Origin: an uncultured Collinsella sp.
Lineage (GTDB): Bacteria; Actinomycetota; Coriobacteriia; Coriobacteriales; Coriobacteriaceae
Reading direction: 5' to 3'
NCBI GenBank assembly: GCA_900543275.1
Contig: UQQL01000036.1
Location: 1-18,949 of the forward strand
DNA: 18,949 nt
Numbering within the stretch: position 1 is the first letter of the stretch; the number at the start of each line of letters is the position of its first letter. Below are positions 7,433-15,187 of the stretch, one piece after another. Below the pieces are notes generated by a model. It ran no database searches, was not told where the DNA came from, and was given only the letters and a program-made list of their open reading frames with translations. The translations under genes were made by a program, and so were the position numbers.

Positions 7433-8759
7433 CCTTCTGTTCCTTCTTCCTAAAGAAGAGTCGAATGGGCGTGCCGGCAAAATCGAAGGTCGAGCGCATG
7501 CGGTTCTCCACGTAGCGCTGGTAGGTGTCGTTGACCAGGTCGCTGTGGTTGACGAAGAACGTGAACGTCGGCGGGTTGACGCCCGTCTGGGTCACGTAGT
7601 GCATGCGCAGGCGACGCTTGCCGTCTACCACGGTGTGGCCAAACTCGCGCAGGTCGGTGAGGAACGTATTGAGGCGCGAAGTGCTGATCTTTTGCGAGCG
7701 CGTCTTTTCGGCGGCGTCGACCATCGCCCAGATCTTCTCGACGCTGCGGCCAGTGAGGGCAGAGATGCGCAGGTACTGGGCCCAGGGAGCCATGACGCCC
7801 AGACGGCGGTCGATGGTCTCCATGCAGGCCTCGCGCTTACGGTCGTCGTCGAGCAGGTCCCACTTGTTGAGCAGCACCACGATGGCGCAGCCGCGCTCGA
7901 TGGCAAGACCCATGACCTTCTGGTCCTGTTCGGTAACGCCCACGGAGGCGTCGACGACGAGCAGCGCCACGTCGGCGCGGTCGATGGCGCGCAGGCCGCG
8001 GACCATCGAGTAGTACTCGATGTTCTCGTACACGGTGCTCTTCTTGCGGATGCCCGCGGTGTCGACCATGCGGTAGTGCTTGCCGTTGCGCTCCACGACG
8101 GTGTCGATGGCGTCGCGCGTCGTGCCGGCAATGTTGGACACGATAGAGCGGTCGGCGCCCAGGATGCGGTTGAACAGCGAGGACTTACCGGCGTTGGGGC
8201 GGCCGATGATGGCCACGTTCAGCGCATCGGGGAACTCATCGGCGACCTCGTCCTCCTCCTCGGGCAACAGGGCCACGATGTCGTCGAGCAGGTCGCCCGT
8301 GCCGTGGCCATGCAGGGCCGAGAGCGGCGTGGGCTCGCCGATGCCGAGCGAATAGAACTCCCAGATGCTGTCGTTTTCGCGATCGGGGTTGTCGAGCTTG
8401 TTCACCAGCAGAAAGACCGGCTTGTCGCAGCGCTTGAGCATGCGGGCGACCGACTCGTCCTCCTCGGTGACGCCGGTGCGGCCATCGACCACAAACAGGA
8501 TGACGGCGGCTTCCTCGGCGGCGGCAAGGGCCTGGTCACGGATGGACGTGGCGAAGACGTCATCGCTCTTGAGCGGTTCGATGCCGCCCGTGTCGACGAT
8601 GGTGAACTCGCGGCCGTTCCAATCGGCCGTGTGGTACGAGCGGTCGCGCGTGACGCCGCGGGACTCGTGGACGATGGCGTCCGAGGTCTGGGCCAGGCGG
8701 TTAACGAGCGTGGACTTGCCCACGTTGGGGCGTCCGACGACGGCGACGATAGGTTTCAT
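7425..8759 (-). CDS. der: Ribosome biogenesis GTPase Der (EngA)
   Basis: Der is a double GTPase needed for maturation of the 50S ribosomal subunit. The 444-residue protein shows G domain 1 with GRPNVGKS (9-16), DTGG (56-59) and NKLD (120-123), then G domain 2 with GRPNAGKS (186-193), DTAGIRKK (233-240) and NKWD (298-301), and finally the KH-like domain ending in GTPIRLFFRKKEQKDA. The start at 8759 is set by AAGGAGAG just upstream and by the direct run into GRPNVGKS; an extension to 8930 would lie antisense-like inside the DUF512 gene and has no domain. The acidic linker between the G domains (PEEEDEVADEF) is normal for Der. Confidence 0.97.
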   Translation of the reverse strand: MKPIVAVVGRPNVGKSTLVNRLAQTSDAIVHESRGVTRDRSYHTADWNGREFTIVDTGGIEPLKSDDVFATSIRDQALAAAEEAAVILFVVDGRTGVTEEDESVARMLKRCDKPVFLLVNKLDNPDRENDSIWEFYSLGIGEPTPLSALHGHGTGDLLDDIVALLPEEEDEVADEFPDALNVAIIGRPNAGKSSLFNRILGADRSIVSNIAGTTRDAIDTVVERNGKHYRMVDTAGIRKKSTVYENIEYYSMVRGLRAIDRADVALLVVDASVGVTEQDQKVMGLAIERGCAIVVLLNKWDLLDDDRKREACMETIDRRLGVMAPWAQYLRISALTGRSVEKIWAMVDAAEKTRSQKISTSRLNTFLTDLREFGHTVVDGKRRLRMHYVTQTGVNPPTFTFFVNHSDLVNDTYQRYVENRMRSTFDFAGTPIRLFFRKKEQKDA

Positions 8760-8769
8760 CTGCTCTCCT

Positions 8770-10212
8770 TTAATGGGTAGGGTCAGTGGAAATGTTAGAG
8801 TCCGCGGACACAATGCCAAGGATATGCTCCAGGGTATCGAGCAACTCATGCGGCATGGTCGACACCACATGAACCTCGGCACCGCGACTGGTAAGGCTTG
8901 CGAGTAAATCGTCACGATGATACTCGTCAAGCGTCATGCCGTCAGCGTTGAACATGAGCTTAGGCACAAAGAGCATAACCCCCGACAGATCTTGGGGCAG
9001 CTGCTCCAGAATGTCACACGCGACGATGAGGCCGGTCACGTCCACGTTGCCGCCGAAGTAGCGGTTCTTGATGGCTGTGACGGTGCCGGCGAGTCCCTGG
9101 GGCGACTCCACAAAGCGCGCCACGGTGTCGCGCGCGCTGGCGCCGGAGAGGCACAGCAGGCGCTGGTTGCGCTCGGCGATGCCAGCGCGGACGCGGGCCA
9201 GACGCTCGGCGTCGGCGGCAAGCACGTCGTCGGTCTCGTCCAGATACGAGCGGATCATGCCAATGCCGTCGTAGTACTGCGGGTAACCGTCGTAAAAGTC
9301 TGCCTCGGGAGGATCGATGCCGGCGTCCAGGTAGAACTCGTCGCTCATCTGGAAGGTGTGGCGGCCAAAGCGTTCGTAGGCACGATCCTGGTAGGGACGG
9401 ATCATGGCAATGGTCTCGCGCGCCAGTTCGGGCTTGTCGCTGTATGACCAGCTAAAGCGGTTTTGGTGCTTGGTAAAACCGAGCGGCACAATGCCCAGGC
9501 TTGTGATTTGCTCGTGCTCCTCGCAAAAGCGCAGGGTCTTTTCCAGCTCCTCGCCGTCGTTCATGCCGGGGCACAACACGATCTGCGCGTGAATCTCGAT
9601 GCCGGCGGCCATGATGGCCTCGAGCACGTCCATGCCACGCTGGGCGTTGCGGCCCATCATGCGGCGGCGGACATCGGGGCTCACGGCATGGACCGACACG
9701 TTCATAGGGCTCATGTTGCGTTGGATGACGTTTTGCACGTCCTCGTCGGTGAGGTTCGTGAGCGTGACAAAGTTGCCCTGCAAAAAGCTCAGGCGGTAGT
9801 CATCGTCGCGGATGTAGAGCGTGGAACGTCCGCCCTTTGGCAGCATGGTCATAAAGCAGAACACGCAGGCGTTTACACAGGTACGCATGCCGTCGAAGAT
9901 GGGGCCATCGAACTCCAGGCCCCAGTCCTCGCCCGGGAAGCGGTCGAGCTCCACGGGCGTGACGGTGTTGTCGCGCGGGTCGAATACCTCCAGCTCGACG
10001 GTGTCGTCGTCGGCTTCCCAGAGCCACACGATCATATCGGTCAGCTGCTCGCCGTTGACCGTGAGCACGCGCATGCCCGGCTCGATACCCACATCCCATG
10101 CGGGCGATTCGGGACGCACGTTTTTAACGAGCGCGCCCTCACCCGGCTCGGGGTCGCGGCTGCGCCCGTAATCGGCCACCTCGGCGGCGTATGCGGGTAC
10201 GGTCTGGTCCAT
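8770..10212 (-). CDS. DUF512 radical SAM-like protein with N-terminal PDZ-like domain
   Basis: From the ATG at 10212 the protein has 480 residues. Residues about 27-100 look like a PDZ-type domain (VRPESPAWDVGIEPGMRVLTVNG). This is followed by a Cys cluster CVNACVFCF (112-120) with the CxxxCxxC spacing of radical SAM [4Fe-4S] enzymes, then a barrel-like region (VSVHAVSPDVRRRMMGR, IVLCPGMNDGEEL) and the C-terminal DUF512 part (SDEFYLDAG onwards). The family is found mainly in anaerobes and cyanobacteria, and no reaction has been assigned to it as far as I know. It starts 2 bp after the ispH stop and ends 10 bp before der. An upstream in-frame extension to 10377 is Arg/His-rich and lies over ispH, so it is rejected. 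Confidence 0.92.
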   Translation of the reverse strand: MDQTVPAYAAEVADYGRSRDPEPGEGALVKNVRPESPAWDVGIEPGMRVLTVNGEQLTDMIVWLWEADDDTVELEVFDPRDNTVTPVELDRFPGEDWGLEFDGPIFDGMRTCVNACVFCFMTMLPKGGRSTLYIRDDDYRLSFLQGNFVTLTNLTDEDVQNVIQRNMSPMNVSVHAVSPDVRRRMMGRNAQRGMDVLEAIMAAGIEIHAQIVLCPGMNDGEELEKTLRFCEEHEQITSLGIVPLGFTKHQNRFSWSYSDKPELARETIAMIRPYQDRAYERFGRHTFQMSDEFYLDAGIDPPEADFYDGYPQYYDGIGMIRSYLDETDDVLAADAERLARVRAGIAERNQRLLCLSGASARDTVARFVESPQGLAGTVTAIKNRYFGGNVDVTGLIVACDILEQLPQDLSGVMLFVPKLMFNADGMTLDEYHRDDLLASLTSRGAEVHVVSTMPHELLDTLEHILGIVSADSNISTDPTH

Positions 10213-10214
10213 GA

Positions 10215-11114
10215 TTAGCGGCAAAGCTCCTTGATGTGCTCGACGGCGCGCTCGATGTGTTCTTGCGGGGTGGAAGCGCCGGCGGTGATGCCGATGTGGT
10301 GAGCGTCGGTAAACCACGCGGCCTGGAGCTCGGAAGCTTCCTCGATGTGATACGTGCGCTCGCAGGCGTCTGCGCAAATCTGCGCCAGTCGGCGGGTGTT
10401 GCCCGAGTTCTTGCCGCCCACGACGACCATGCAGTCGCAGCGGTTAGCAAGTGTGGCTGCTGCCTGTTGACGCTCGCTCGTTGCGGCGCAGATGGTGTTG
10501 ATCACACGCAGCTCCTGCACGCGCGGGGTGATAGCGGCCACGACCTCGGCGAGGTTCTGCGCGGTCTGGGTGGTCTGCACAACCAAGCCCACTTTACCCT
10601 TGAGCGACAGCGCGTCCGCATCGGCGGCACAGCTCACGACCTGCGCGTCATCGCCTGCGTGGCCCAGAATACCCTCGACCTCTGGGTGACCCGGCTCGCC
10701 TACGACCACCACGCGGTAGCCCTCGCGCACCAGGCGCTCGGCGGCCACGTGGACCTTCTTGACGTAGGGGCAGGTGGCATCGACTACGTCGAGGCCACGC
10801 TCGCGAGCGGAATCGATGACCTGCGGTACCACGCCATGCGCGCGAATGATCACGGTGCCCGATGCGGCGTCGTCCAGGGTCTCGGCCAGACCGACGCCTG
10901 CCTCGGAAAGCTCGCGTACCACGATCGGGTTATGGATGAGCGGACCCAAGGTATGGACCTGTGCGCTCTCCCCTGCCTGCGGCGCGGCGGCCAGCGCCAT
11001 ATCGAGCGCGCGCTGTACGCCGTAGCAGGTGCCGGCGTTAGCTGCAATCTCGATGGTAGGCGCGGTTGCCTGGTCGGACGCAGTCGCGGCGGTGTTCGTC
11101 ACGTTCTCGCTCAT
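10215..11114 (-). CDS. ispH: 4-hydroxy-3-methylbut-2-enyl diphosphate reductase
   Basis: IspH carries out the last step of the MEP (non-mevalonate) isoprenoid pathway, reducing HMBPP to IPP and DMAPP with a [4Fe-4S] cluster. The 299-residue protein shows the three cluster ligands Cys30 (AGTCYGVQRA), Cys115 (DATCPYVKKVH) and Cys209 (NTICAATSERQ). It also has LGPLIHNP (56-63), RAHGV (91-95), the catalytic Glu145 in GHPEV, TTQT, GGKNSGNTRRL and ITAGASTP. Roughly the first 20 residues are an Ala/Thr-rich tail before the core. I chose the ATG at 11114, 2 bp after the plsC stop; an alternative start at 11144 would overlap plsC. It has no fused S1 domain. Confidence 0.97.
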   Translation of the reverse strand: MSENVTNTAATASDQATAPTIEIAANAGTCYGVQRALDMALAAAPQAGESAQVHTLGPLIHNPIVVRELSEAGVGLAETLDDAASGTVIIRAHGVVPQVIDSARERGLDVVDATCPYVKKVHVAAERLVREGYRVVVVGEPGHPEVEGILGHAGDDAQVVSCAADADALSLKGKVGLVVQTTQTAQNLAEVVAAITPRVQELRVINTICAATSERQQAAATLANRCDCMVVVGGKNSGNTRRLAQICADACERTYHIEEASELQAAWFTDAHHIGITAGASTPQEHIERAVEHIKELCR

Positions 11115-11116
11115 GG

Positions 11117-11845
11117 CTAGAACCTGCCCGGATGCTCTGCGCACAACTCGTCTCGCATGGCGTAGACGCGGTTCATGGCCTCGGACTCAAACCAAGCCAG
11201 GCGCTCCGTGCGCTTAAGCCCGGCCGGCGCGTCCGAAAGCGAGATGGCCTTGCCGGCACGAATCCAGCACTTCTTGGGACGCATGAGCCTTTTGCCCGCG
11301 GGCGTGATGTCGGACCAGCCGCAGATGGCGAGCGGGTTGACGGGCGCCTTGCCCATCTGAGCGATGAGCGCAAAACCGCCGTGGACCTCAGGCTTGATCT
11401 CGCGCGAGCGGATGCGTGTGCCCTCGGGGAAGATCAGGACATCCTCGCCGCGCTGCAGCGCATGCTGGGCGGCGCGCAGACACTTCATGTCGGCGGTGCC
11501 GCGCTCGACGGGAATGCCGCCAACACGGCTAAAGGCCCAGCGCACAATCTTGCTCTTGGCAAATTCGGACTTAAAGATGGGGCGAATGCGGCGGCCCCCA
11601 AAGAACAGCGCCGTCTCCACGGCCAGCAGCTCGGCCATCGAGGTGTGGTTGCAGATAACCACACTGCCGCGGCCGTCCTGGCGCTCAAACAGCAGATCGG
11701 CATCTTCGACCTTCCAACGCCACATGAGCTTGGAGAAGGCCCAAAGGATGGCCATGACTACGACGACGGTGCCGCGGATGAGCGCTGGGAACTCCGCGTA
11801 GGGGGCGTTGTAATAGTCCTCGGGCGTCTGCTTAAACAGGCGCAT
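11117..11845 (-). CDS. plsC: 1-acyl-sn-glycerol-3-phosphate acyltransferase family protein (HX4E variant)
   Basis: PlsC-type enzymes add the second acyl chain to lysophosphatidic acid to give phosphatidic acid at the membrane. The 242-residue protein has a hydrophobic segment at about 22-40, block I CNHTSMAELLA (65-75), block II GGIPVER (109-115), block III FPEGTR (139-144) and block IV VNPLAI. The catalytic motif of the family is H-x4-D; here His67 is followed by Glu72, and the codon reads GAG. The rest of the family signature is intact, so the gene looks functional, but the swap in the charge-relay position is notable. AAAGGAGGT at 11851-11859 precedes the ATG. Its place between cmk and ispH, in a cluster with plsY and gpsA, fits a lipid role. 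It could act on another acyl acceptor. Confidence 0.9.
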   Translation of the reverse strand: MRLFKQTPEDYYNAPYAEFPALIRGTVVVVMAILWAFSKLMWRWKVEDADLLFERQDGRGSVVICNHTSMAELLAVETALFFGGRRIRPIFKSEFAKSKIVRWAFSRVGGIPVERGTADMKCLRAAQHALQRGEDVLIFPEGTRIRSREIKPEVHGGFALIAQMGKAPVNPLAICGWSDITPAGKRLMRPKKCWIRAGKAISLSDAPAGLKRTERLAWFESEAMNRVYAMRDELCAEHPGRF

Positions 11846-11848
11846 GGG

Positions 11849-12535
11849 CTACCTCCTTTGGTTGATGAGGCCCTCGATAATGCGGACGACCTCGTCGATG
11901 GTATGGGCGGTGGAGTCGACGTGCACGGCGTCCTCGGCGGGCACGAGCGGGGCGACCTCGCGGCTGCTATCAAGCTTGTCGCGCTGCTTGAGGGCGTCGA
12001 GGGTATCGTCGACTTCGGTCTCGAGTTGCGCGGGCGTGAGCGGCTGAGCATCGTTTTGGTGACGCTGCAGCACGCGGCGGCGGGCGCGCTCGCGCGGGTC
12101 GGCGGTCAGGAAGACCTTGACCTGCGCGTTAGGGAACACGACGGTTCCGATGTCGCGACCCTCGGCCACGATATCGCGGTCCTCGGCGGCGCGGCGCTGA
12201 TGGATGAGCATGGCGGCGCGCACGCCCGGATAGGCCGAGACCTTGGACACGTTGGCGTCGACCTGCGGGGTGCGGATGGCGACCGAAGCGTCCTGGCCGT
12301 CAACGGTCAGGCGCGTATCCTCGCCGGTTCCGTTGGTAAAGCGGATCTCGATCTGCTCGGCGAGGGCGTCGATGGCCGCCTCGTCGTCCAGATCGATGCC
12401 GCGGTCGAGCGCGGCGAAGGTGACGGCGCGATACATGGCGCCCGTGTCGAGCTTGTTAAAGCCCAGCTGGCGGGCGATCTCCTTGGCGATGGTGGACTTG
12501 CCGGAACCGGCGGGGCCGTCGATGGCGACGATCAT
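11849..12535 (-). CDS. cmk: Cytidylate (CMP) kinase
   Basis: Cmk phosphorylates CMP and dCMP with ATP, recycling the CMP released in phospholipid and RNA turnover. The 228-residue protein shows the P-loop GPAGSGKST (7-15), LDTGAMYR (29-36), a nucleotide-binding insert (VDANVSKVSAYPGVRAAM, 92-109), EGRDIGTVVFP (125-135) and the late DSSREVAPLVPAEDAVHVDST motif. AAAGGAAG precedes the ATG by a normal distance. The 66-bp gap to the pseudouridine synthase upstream is one of the larger ones in the run and shows no terminator. The order cmk-plsC-ispH is also familiar to me from Clostridia. Confidence 0.97.
   Translation of the reverse strand: MIVAIDGPAGSGKSTIAKEIARQLGFNKLDTGAMYRAVTFAALDRGIDLDDEAAIDALAEQIEIRFTNGTGEDTRLTVDGQDASVAIRTPQVDANVSKVSAYPGVRAAMLIHQRRAAEDRDIVAEGRDIGTVVFPNAQVKVFLTADPRERARRRVLQRHQNDAQPLTPAQLETEVDDTLDALKQRDKLDSSREVAPLVPAEDAVHVDSTAHTIDEVVRIIEGLINQRR
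11851..11859 (-). promoter_or_regulatory. Strong ribosome-binding site of plsC overlapping the cmk stop codon
   Basis: On the minus strand AAAGGAGGT is a nearly complete match to the 16S rRNA 3' end, 5 nt before the plsC ATG. Its last T is the first base of the cmk TAG, so ribosomes ending cmk sit on the plsC start signal. Confidence 0.85.
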
Positions 12536-12601
12536 GCAATGCTTCCTTTCGATGGTTGACGTGCTGGTATGGTTCGCGGGCGCTGGGGCGCGGCGGGTTG
12601 C

Positions 12602-13567
12602 CTAGCCCGTGTAGCGCTCGCGGTAGGTGTTGCGCTTGGGTGCGGAGCCGTGGCTGCCGTGGTGACGCGTGCGGCTGGCGGGCGCTTCTTGGGGCTTACC
12701 GCCGTTGCGCTTGGCGCTCGCCTGCTTGGGCGGGATGCCGCCGGCCTTGAGGATCTGTACCTCGCGGTCGGTGAGCTCGCGCCACGAGCCCTTGGCCACG
12801 TCCTTGAGCTCCAAGCCGGCAAAGTTGCAGCGGTGCAGGCGGATCACCGGGTGGTGAATCTTGCTCAGCATGCGCTTGACCTGGTTCTTGCGGCCTTCGC
12901 GGATGATGACCTCCACGGCGGTGGTGCCGGGCTTAACGCCTTGCGGAGCTACGGCCTCGGCCTCGCGCGCGTTAATGACGCGGCAGATCGCCGGCTGGCA
13001 CAGGCCGTCATCGAGCTCGATGCCGCGGCGGAGTGGTTCTAAGTCGCGATCGGCCAGGTTGCCGTCCACGAGCGCCTGGTAGGTCTTGTAAACATGCTTG
13101 CTGGGGTGCAGCAGATCCTGCGACAGGTCGCCGTCGGTGGTAAAGAGCAAAAGGCCCGTGGTGTCGCGGTCCAGGCGGCCCACAGGGAACAGGCCCGGAA
13201 AGCGGTCGCGCGGGACCAGGTCGGCCACGCAAGGGCGCTCCTGCGGATCGCTCATGGTGGTGAGGTAGCCGGTCGGCTTGTAGAGCATCAGGTACACGGA
13301 GCCCTGGTTGAGCTTGACGGGCATGCCGTCGACCTCGATATGGTCGTGGTCGACGTCGACCTTGGTGCCCAGTTCGGTCGCGATCTGGCCGTTGACGGTC
13401 ACGCGGCCGGCGGTCATCAGGTCCTCCGATCCGCGGCGGCTCGCCACGCCCGCGCGCGCCAAAAAGCGCTGCAGGCGCATGGTATGCGGGTAGACGGGCT
13501 GGGCGTCGGTTGCGGGTACTGCGTTGCCCATGGCACGCGTCTCCCCTACTTCGTTAGTCCTCGTCAT
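12602..13567 (-). CDS. rluB: Pseudouridine synthase, RsuA/RluB family
   Basis: This family makes pseudouridine in rRNA; RluB-type members act on 23S rRNA near the peptidyl-transferase centre. In the 321-residue version the S4 RNA-binding domain runs from MRLQRFLARAGVASRR (30-45) to about 80. The catalytic Asp133 lies in GRLDRDTTGLLLFTTDGDLSQ. KTYQALVDG, EGRKNQVKRMLSKI and VIRLHR follow. The last 50 or so residues are a basic Lys/Arg/Gly-rich tail. Two starts are credible: 13567, with GGAGGA 5 nt upstream and a 14-bp overlap with scpB, or 13531 (MGNAVPATD), with AGGGGAG upstream and no overlap. I give the longer one. Exact target base and RluB versus RsuA cannot be told from sequence. Placement after scpA-scpB is the usual bacterial order. 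Confidence 0.93.
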   Translation of the reverse strand: MTRTNEVGETRAMGNAVPATDAQPVYPHTMRLQRFLARAGVASRRGSEDLMTAGRVTVNGQIATELGTKVDVDHDHIEVDGMPVKLNQGSVYLMLYKPTGYLTTMSDPQERPCVADLVPRDRFPGLFPVGRLDRDTTGLLLFTTDGDLSQDLLHPSKHVYKTYQALVDGNLADRDLEPLRRGIELDDGLCQPAICRVINAREAEAVAPQGVKPGTTAVEVIIREGRKNQVKRMLSKIHHPVIRLHRCNFAGLELKDVAKGSWRELTDREVQILKAGGIPPKQASAKRNGGKPQEAPASRTRHHGSHGSAPKRNTYRERYTG

Positions 13568-14282
13568 GTAAATCCTCCGAGGTCTCGTCGACGACCAGGG
13601 TTTCCAAGTCCTCGACTGCCTCAACATCTTCAACATCGGTATCGAGCAGTTCGCGCTCTTCGTCCAGGTCATCGGCCTGCTCCTCGAGCGTGGACTGAAT
13701 GCTACGACCGCTCAGGCGCTCGCGGATAAACCGGCGCGACTGCTCGTCGGGGGCAAACTGCTCCAGATCGGGCAGGTCGCGGGTGGAGCGCAGACCGAAC
13801 TTTTCCAAGAAGGCGTTGGTCGTGCCGTAGATGATGGCCTGACCGCGCTCGGGGTCGCGGCCGAGCTCGCGCACCAGGCCCTTGTCCACGAGCGACGCAA
13901 TGACGCCGTCGGAGTTGACGCCGCGGATGCCCTTGACCACCTCGCGCGTGACTGGCTGGTGGTAGGCGATAACGGCCAAGGTCTCGAGCGCCGCCTGCGA
14001 CAGCTTTTGCGTGTCCCAGCTCAGCACATAGGCCTCTACCACATCGTGGTAGGCGGGGTGCGTAAACAAGCGCCAACCACCGGCGACCTCGCGCAGCTGA
14101 AAACCGCGGTTAGCCTCCTCGTACTCAACTTTGAGCTCGGCGAGCAGCGATGCGCACTCGCCCGGGGCGATATCCAGTGCACTTGCCAGCGCGGGCGCAC
14201 TCACGGGGTCGCTCGACACCAGCAGCAGCGCCTCCAAGGCGCCTTTGAGGCTGTTTGCCTCCAGCGTGGAAAGGGTTGACAT
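13554..14282 (-). CDS. scpB: Segregation and condensation protein B
   Basis: ScpB is a winged-helix dimer that binds ScpA in the Smc-ScpAB condensin and is needed for chromosome organisation and segregation. The 242-residue protein shows the typical start LKGALEALLLVSSDPVS and the first winged helix, then LSQAALETLAVIAYHQPVTREVVKGIRGVNSDGVIASLVDKGLVRELGR broken into the second winged helix (about 93-140), then YGTTNAFLEKFGL (152-164). After about 180 there is a strongly acidic tail, rich in Asp and Glu, longer than in many members. The scpA stop (TAG) is part of TAGGAG, the scpB ribosome-binding site. The smc gene is not in this window. Confidence 0.95.
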   Translation of the reverse strand: MSTLSTLEANSLKGALEALLLVSSDPVSAPALASALDIAPGECASLLAELKVEYEEANRGFQLREVAGGWRLFTHPAYHDVVEAYVLSWDTQKLSQAALETLAVIAYHQPVTREVVKGIRGVNSDGVIASLVDKGLVRELGRDPERGQAIIYGTTNAFLEKFGLRSTRDLPDLEQFAPDEQSRRFIRERLSGRSIQSTLEEQADDLDEERELLDTDVEDVEAVEDLETLVVDETSEDLHDED

Positions 14283-14293
14283 GGTTGCCGCTC

Positions 14294-15103
14294 CTATTCG
14301 GTGAGCTCGGGGCCCTCGCCGGGCACGTATGCCTCGGCGCCCTCGACGCGATTGATTTGAATGGTTCCAAAGATTTCGTCCTGGCTCAGGGTAAGCGAGC
14401 CGCGCTTGGCGAGCTCGAGCATGGCCAGGAAGGTGACGACAAGCTGTTCGGTGGTGGCATCGCCGTCCAACAGCTCGCGGAAGGTGCAGGTTTGGTGAGC
14501 CATGGTAAAGCGATCGACCGAGGCCACCGTCAGGTCGAGCGGCACGCGATGCGGTGCCACGTGCTCGGCTTCCAGCAGGAAAGTCTGGCGCTTGCCGTCC
14601 AGGTCGGCGCAGATGACGGCGAGGCCGCGCAGGGTAATGCCGGCCAGGTAGTCGGGCATAAGGCCAAGGAATTCGGGGTCGGGGCCGGCCACGCGCGGAT
14701 GCATGCGGCTCTCGGCCTGCATCCGCGCGCCAAGGGCTGCCGCCGCGCCTTTAAACTGCTTGTAGGCAATCAGGCGCTGGATCAGGACTTCGCGCAGGGC
14801 GTCGCCGTCGAGCGCGCTGAGTTCCTCGAGGTCTTCGTCGTCCTCGTCACCGTCGCCTGTCTTGCGCGGGGCCTCCTGGGGTACCAGCGAGGCTGCCTTA
14901 ATGTCCAAAAGAGTTGCCGCGACCAGCAAAAAGTCGCTCGCCACGTCCAGGTCCAGCGCCTCGATACGCTCGGCCTCGGCTAGGTATTGCTCGGCCACCT
15001 CGCTGATCGAGATGGCGCCGATATCAACTTTTTGGCGGGTTACCAGCTGCAGCAGCAGGTCGAACGGTCCGCTGTAGACCTGCGTCGACACGCGATACGA
15101 CAT
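14294..15103 (-). CDS. scpA: Segregation and condensation protein A
   Basis: ScpA is the kleisin that bridges the Smc heads and holds ScpB. The 269-residue protein begins with the family motif YSGPFDLLLQLVTRQKVDI (10-28) and continues ISISEVAEQYLAEA. It has DFLLVAATLLDIKAASLVP (57-75), an acidic linker (GDGDEDDEDLEEL) and the C-terminal winged helix with VVTFLAMLELAKRGSLTLSQ near residue 230, which contacts Smc. AAAGGAGGT lies just before the ATG at 15103. It follows the M50 gene by 84 bp, the largest gap among the cluster genes, which contains two hairpins. Confidence 0.95.
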   Translation of the reverse strand: MSYRVSTQVYSGPFDLLLQLVTRQKVDIGAISISEVAEQYLAEAERIEALDLDVASDFLLVAATLLDIKAASLVPQEAPRKTGDGDEDDEDLEELSALDGDALREVLIQRLIAYKQFKGAAAALGARMQAESRMHPRVAGPDPEFLGLMPDYLAGITLRGLAVICADLDGKRQTFLLEAEHVAPHRVPLDLTVASVDRFTMAHQTCTFRELLDGDATTEQLVVTFLAMLELAKRGSLTLSQDEIFGTIQINRVEGAEAYVPGEGPELTE

Positions 15104-15121
15104 CTTCGACCTCCTTTGACG

Positions 15122-15172
15122 GCGCCTTCGCGGCGCGGTTTGGGTGCATGTTGCGACCGTTTTGCACGGTCG
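15122..15172 (-). other. Two hairpins in the gap between the M50 protease gene and scpA
   Basis: CGACCGT and ACGGTCG (15154-15172) form a 7-bp stem with loop TTTGC (plus-strand reading). GCGCC and GGCGC (15122-15136) form a second, GC-rich stem closer to the scpA ribosome-binding site. Neither is followed by a T run on the minus strand, so they are not classic terminators. They might slow or partly stop read-through, stabilise the scpA message, or do nothing. Confidence 0.4.
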
Positions 15173-15187
15173 ACCTGTAAGTTTACC

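Noticed and set aside
7194..8780. A 528-codon plus-strand open frame opposite plsY and der
   Set aside because: It is antisense to two fully motif-supported genes. Long antisense frames are expected in GC-rich coding DNA, and its Val/Asp/Gly/His-rich composition is typical of such shadows. The same reasoning removes 4697-5863, 5915-7006 and 11066-12559.
8760..8930. N-terminal extension of Der
   Set aside because: Der begins within ten residues of GRPNVGKS, and AAGGAGAG precedes the ATG at 8759; the extension overlies the DUF512 gene.
10213..10377. N-terminal extension of the DUF512 protein
   Set aside because: The extra 55 residues are Arg/His-rich, overlie the ispH coding sequence in another frame and match no domain; the ATG at 10212 begins a normal protein.
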